From contig NZ_FZON01000005.1 in the NCBI RefSeq assembly GCF_900188425.1, positions 62,001 to 126,000 of the forward strand: DNA of 64,000 nt, in the 5' to 3' direction. Positions 63,513 to 64,000 of this stretch are shown in pieces. The notes beneath the pieces were generated by a model that worked only from the letters and a program-made list of their open reading frames with translations, did not search any database and was not told the DNA's origin. Origin of the DNA: Antarctobacter heliothermus (lineage in GTDB: Bacteria; Pseudomonadota; Alphaproteobacteria; Rhodobacterales; Rhodobacteraceae). Both the position numbers and the translations under genes were made by a program. Every line of letters starts with the position of its first letter. The stretch's first letter is position 1.

Positions 63513-64000
63513 ATGTATCGCACTATCGTAGCGCTCGCATTGGCGAGCGCCCTTGCCGCTTGTGATCCCGCCAGCCTGAGCAGCGGCGGCGGCTCCGGGA
63601 TCGGCACGGGCGCACAACCCCTGATCGCAGAACCCGAGGCCGTGGATGGCGGCGGCGCAGTGGACCCCGATGCGGATCCGGACCCGGACAACCTGTATAC
63701 CAGCGAGTTGAAAAACGCCTCGGCGGATCTGACCGTCAACGAGATGACGTTTGACCCGGCGACCGGAGAACTGGTGTTCAACAACCTGCCGTTCGACAGC
63801 AATCAGGCGGTGGCAGGCGAGAACGTCTATACCCGCGATCCGGGTGTCAGCGCGGCCTTGGCGGGACGCGGGTTCGACGCTTATCGCAACGCCGCCGGAC
63901 CAAATGGCGGCTCGCAGTATTTCGCTGTTTTCCGCCGCTCGCCCACCGGGTTCAGCCAGGTCGGCGCGGTTGGCTCTGACCGCTACCTGTCGTTCGGCTT
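63513..64000 (+). CDS. Lipoprotein of unknown function, N-terminal part (runs off the right edge)
   Basis: The 162 visible codons begin MYRTIVALALASALAACDPA, a signal peptide with lipobox LAAC. A Gly/Ser linker and an Asp/Pro-rich stretch follow (residues about 45-60), then a beta-rich segment (LTVNEMTFDPATGELVFNNL). Rhodobacteraceae surface lipoproteins often start this way, but no family can be named from the visible part. The gene continues past the window. Preceded by a 177-base gap from thyA, which must carry both promoters. Confidence 0.75.
   Translation, partial: MYRTIVALALASALAACDPASLSSGGGSGIGTGAQPLIAEPEAVDGGGAVDPDADPDPDNLYTSELKNASADLTVNEMTFDPATGELVFNNLPFDSNQAVAGENVYTRDPGVSAALAGRGFDAYRNAAGPNGGSQYFAVFRRSPTGFSQVGAVGSDRYLSFG

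Overview
The window looks like a chromosomal segment of a marine-type alphaproteobacterium of the Rhodobacteraceae (Roseobacter group). The evidence is GC-rich coding with strong third-position bias, a CcrM adenine methyltransferase gene with GANTC sites in its leader, an RpoHII-type second heat-shock sigma factor behind an ECF-type promoter, CIRCE-controlled groESL, and alphaproteobacterial gene orders (trpS/murJ/glnD; lppC-rsmI-yraN-gshB; coaBC-dut-moeB; folA-thyA). The genus cannot be fixed from sequence reading alone. No tRNA, rRNA or CRISPR array was seen.

Layout. 1-9.2 kb: 5' part of trpS, a rhomboid-like protein without catalytic residues, a phospholipase D-like protein with eroded HKD motifs coupled to murJ, a LysE exporter, three small unknown genes and glnD. 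9.2-15.2 kb: lppC, then divergently rsmI, yraN, gshB and an esterase, facing comM. 15.2-23 kb: glutathione transferase fusion, rpoHII, ChaN-like protein, coaBC, dut, a membrane-anchored MoeB-like enzyme and an M3 peptidase. 23-28.2 kb: TraB/GumN protein, DUF2161 protein, sulfotransferase, DMT exporter and a secreted phosphoesterase. 28.4-30.7 kb: groESL with CIRCE and a terminator. 30.7-39.8 kb: small unknowns, a bactofilin-like membrane protein, rnhB-ccrM, a double cupin, a second DMT exporter, a chemoreceptor and aroC. 39.8-40.6 kb: a decayed IS5-family element. 40.6-44.2 kb: GlcNAc kinase and nagA, a 53-residue zinc-ribbon/membrane protein and a lytic transglycosylase.

44.3-56.3 kb is the most unusual stretch: a 1694-residue RTX protein ending in a Hint domain, a winged-helix/TPR regulator, a PAP2/vanadium-haloperoxidase-superfamily protein with an N-terminal NSQ tandem repeat, a subtilisin-like peptidase, and a second protein that aligns by eye with vanadium bromoperoxidases. 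That second protein is split by one in-frame TGA and its vanadate-site motifs are altered. 56.3-64 kb: a DUF1194 gene whose signal peptide is in another frame, a small cytochrome c, a zincin-like lipoprotein, a lysine-rich small protein, an AT-rich HrgA/COG2958-type gene coupled to parE, then folA, thyA and the start of a lipoprotein gene.

How the genes relate: most are housekeeping (wall synthesis and turnover, glutathione, CoA, dTMP/folate, chaperones, nitrogen signalling). Cell-cycle or stress control is suggested by motifs at comM (CtrA-like), ccrM (GANTC), rpoHII (RpoE-like) and groES (HrcA). The secreted/peroxidase/protease block and the HrgA-like gene are the accessory parts. All family assignments come from reading motifs; no database search was run.
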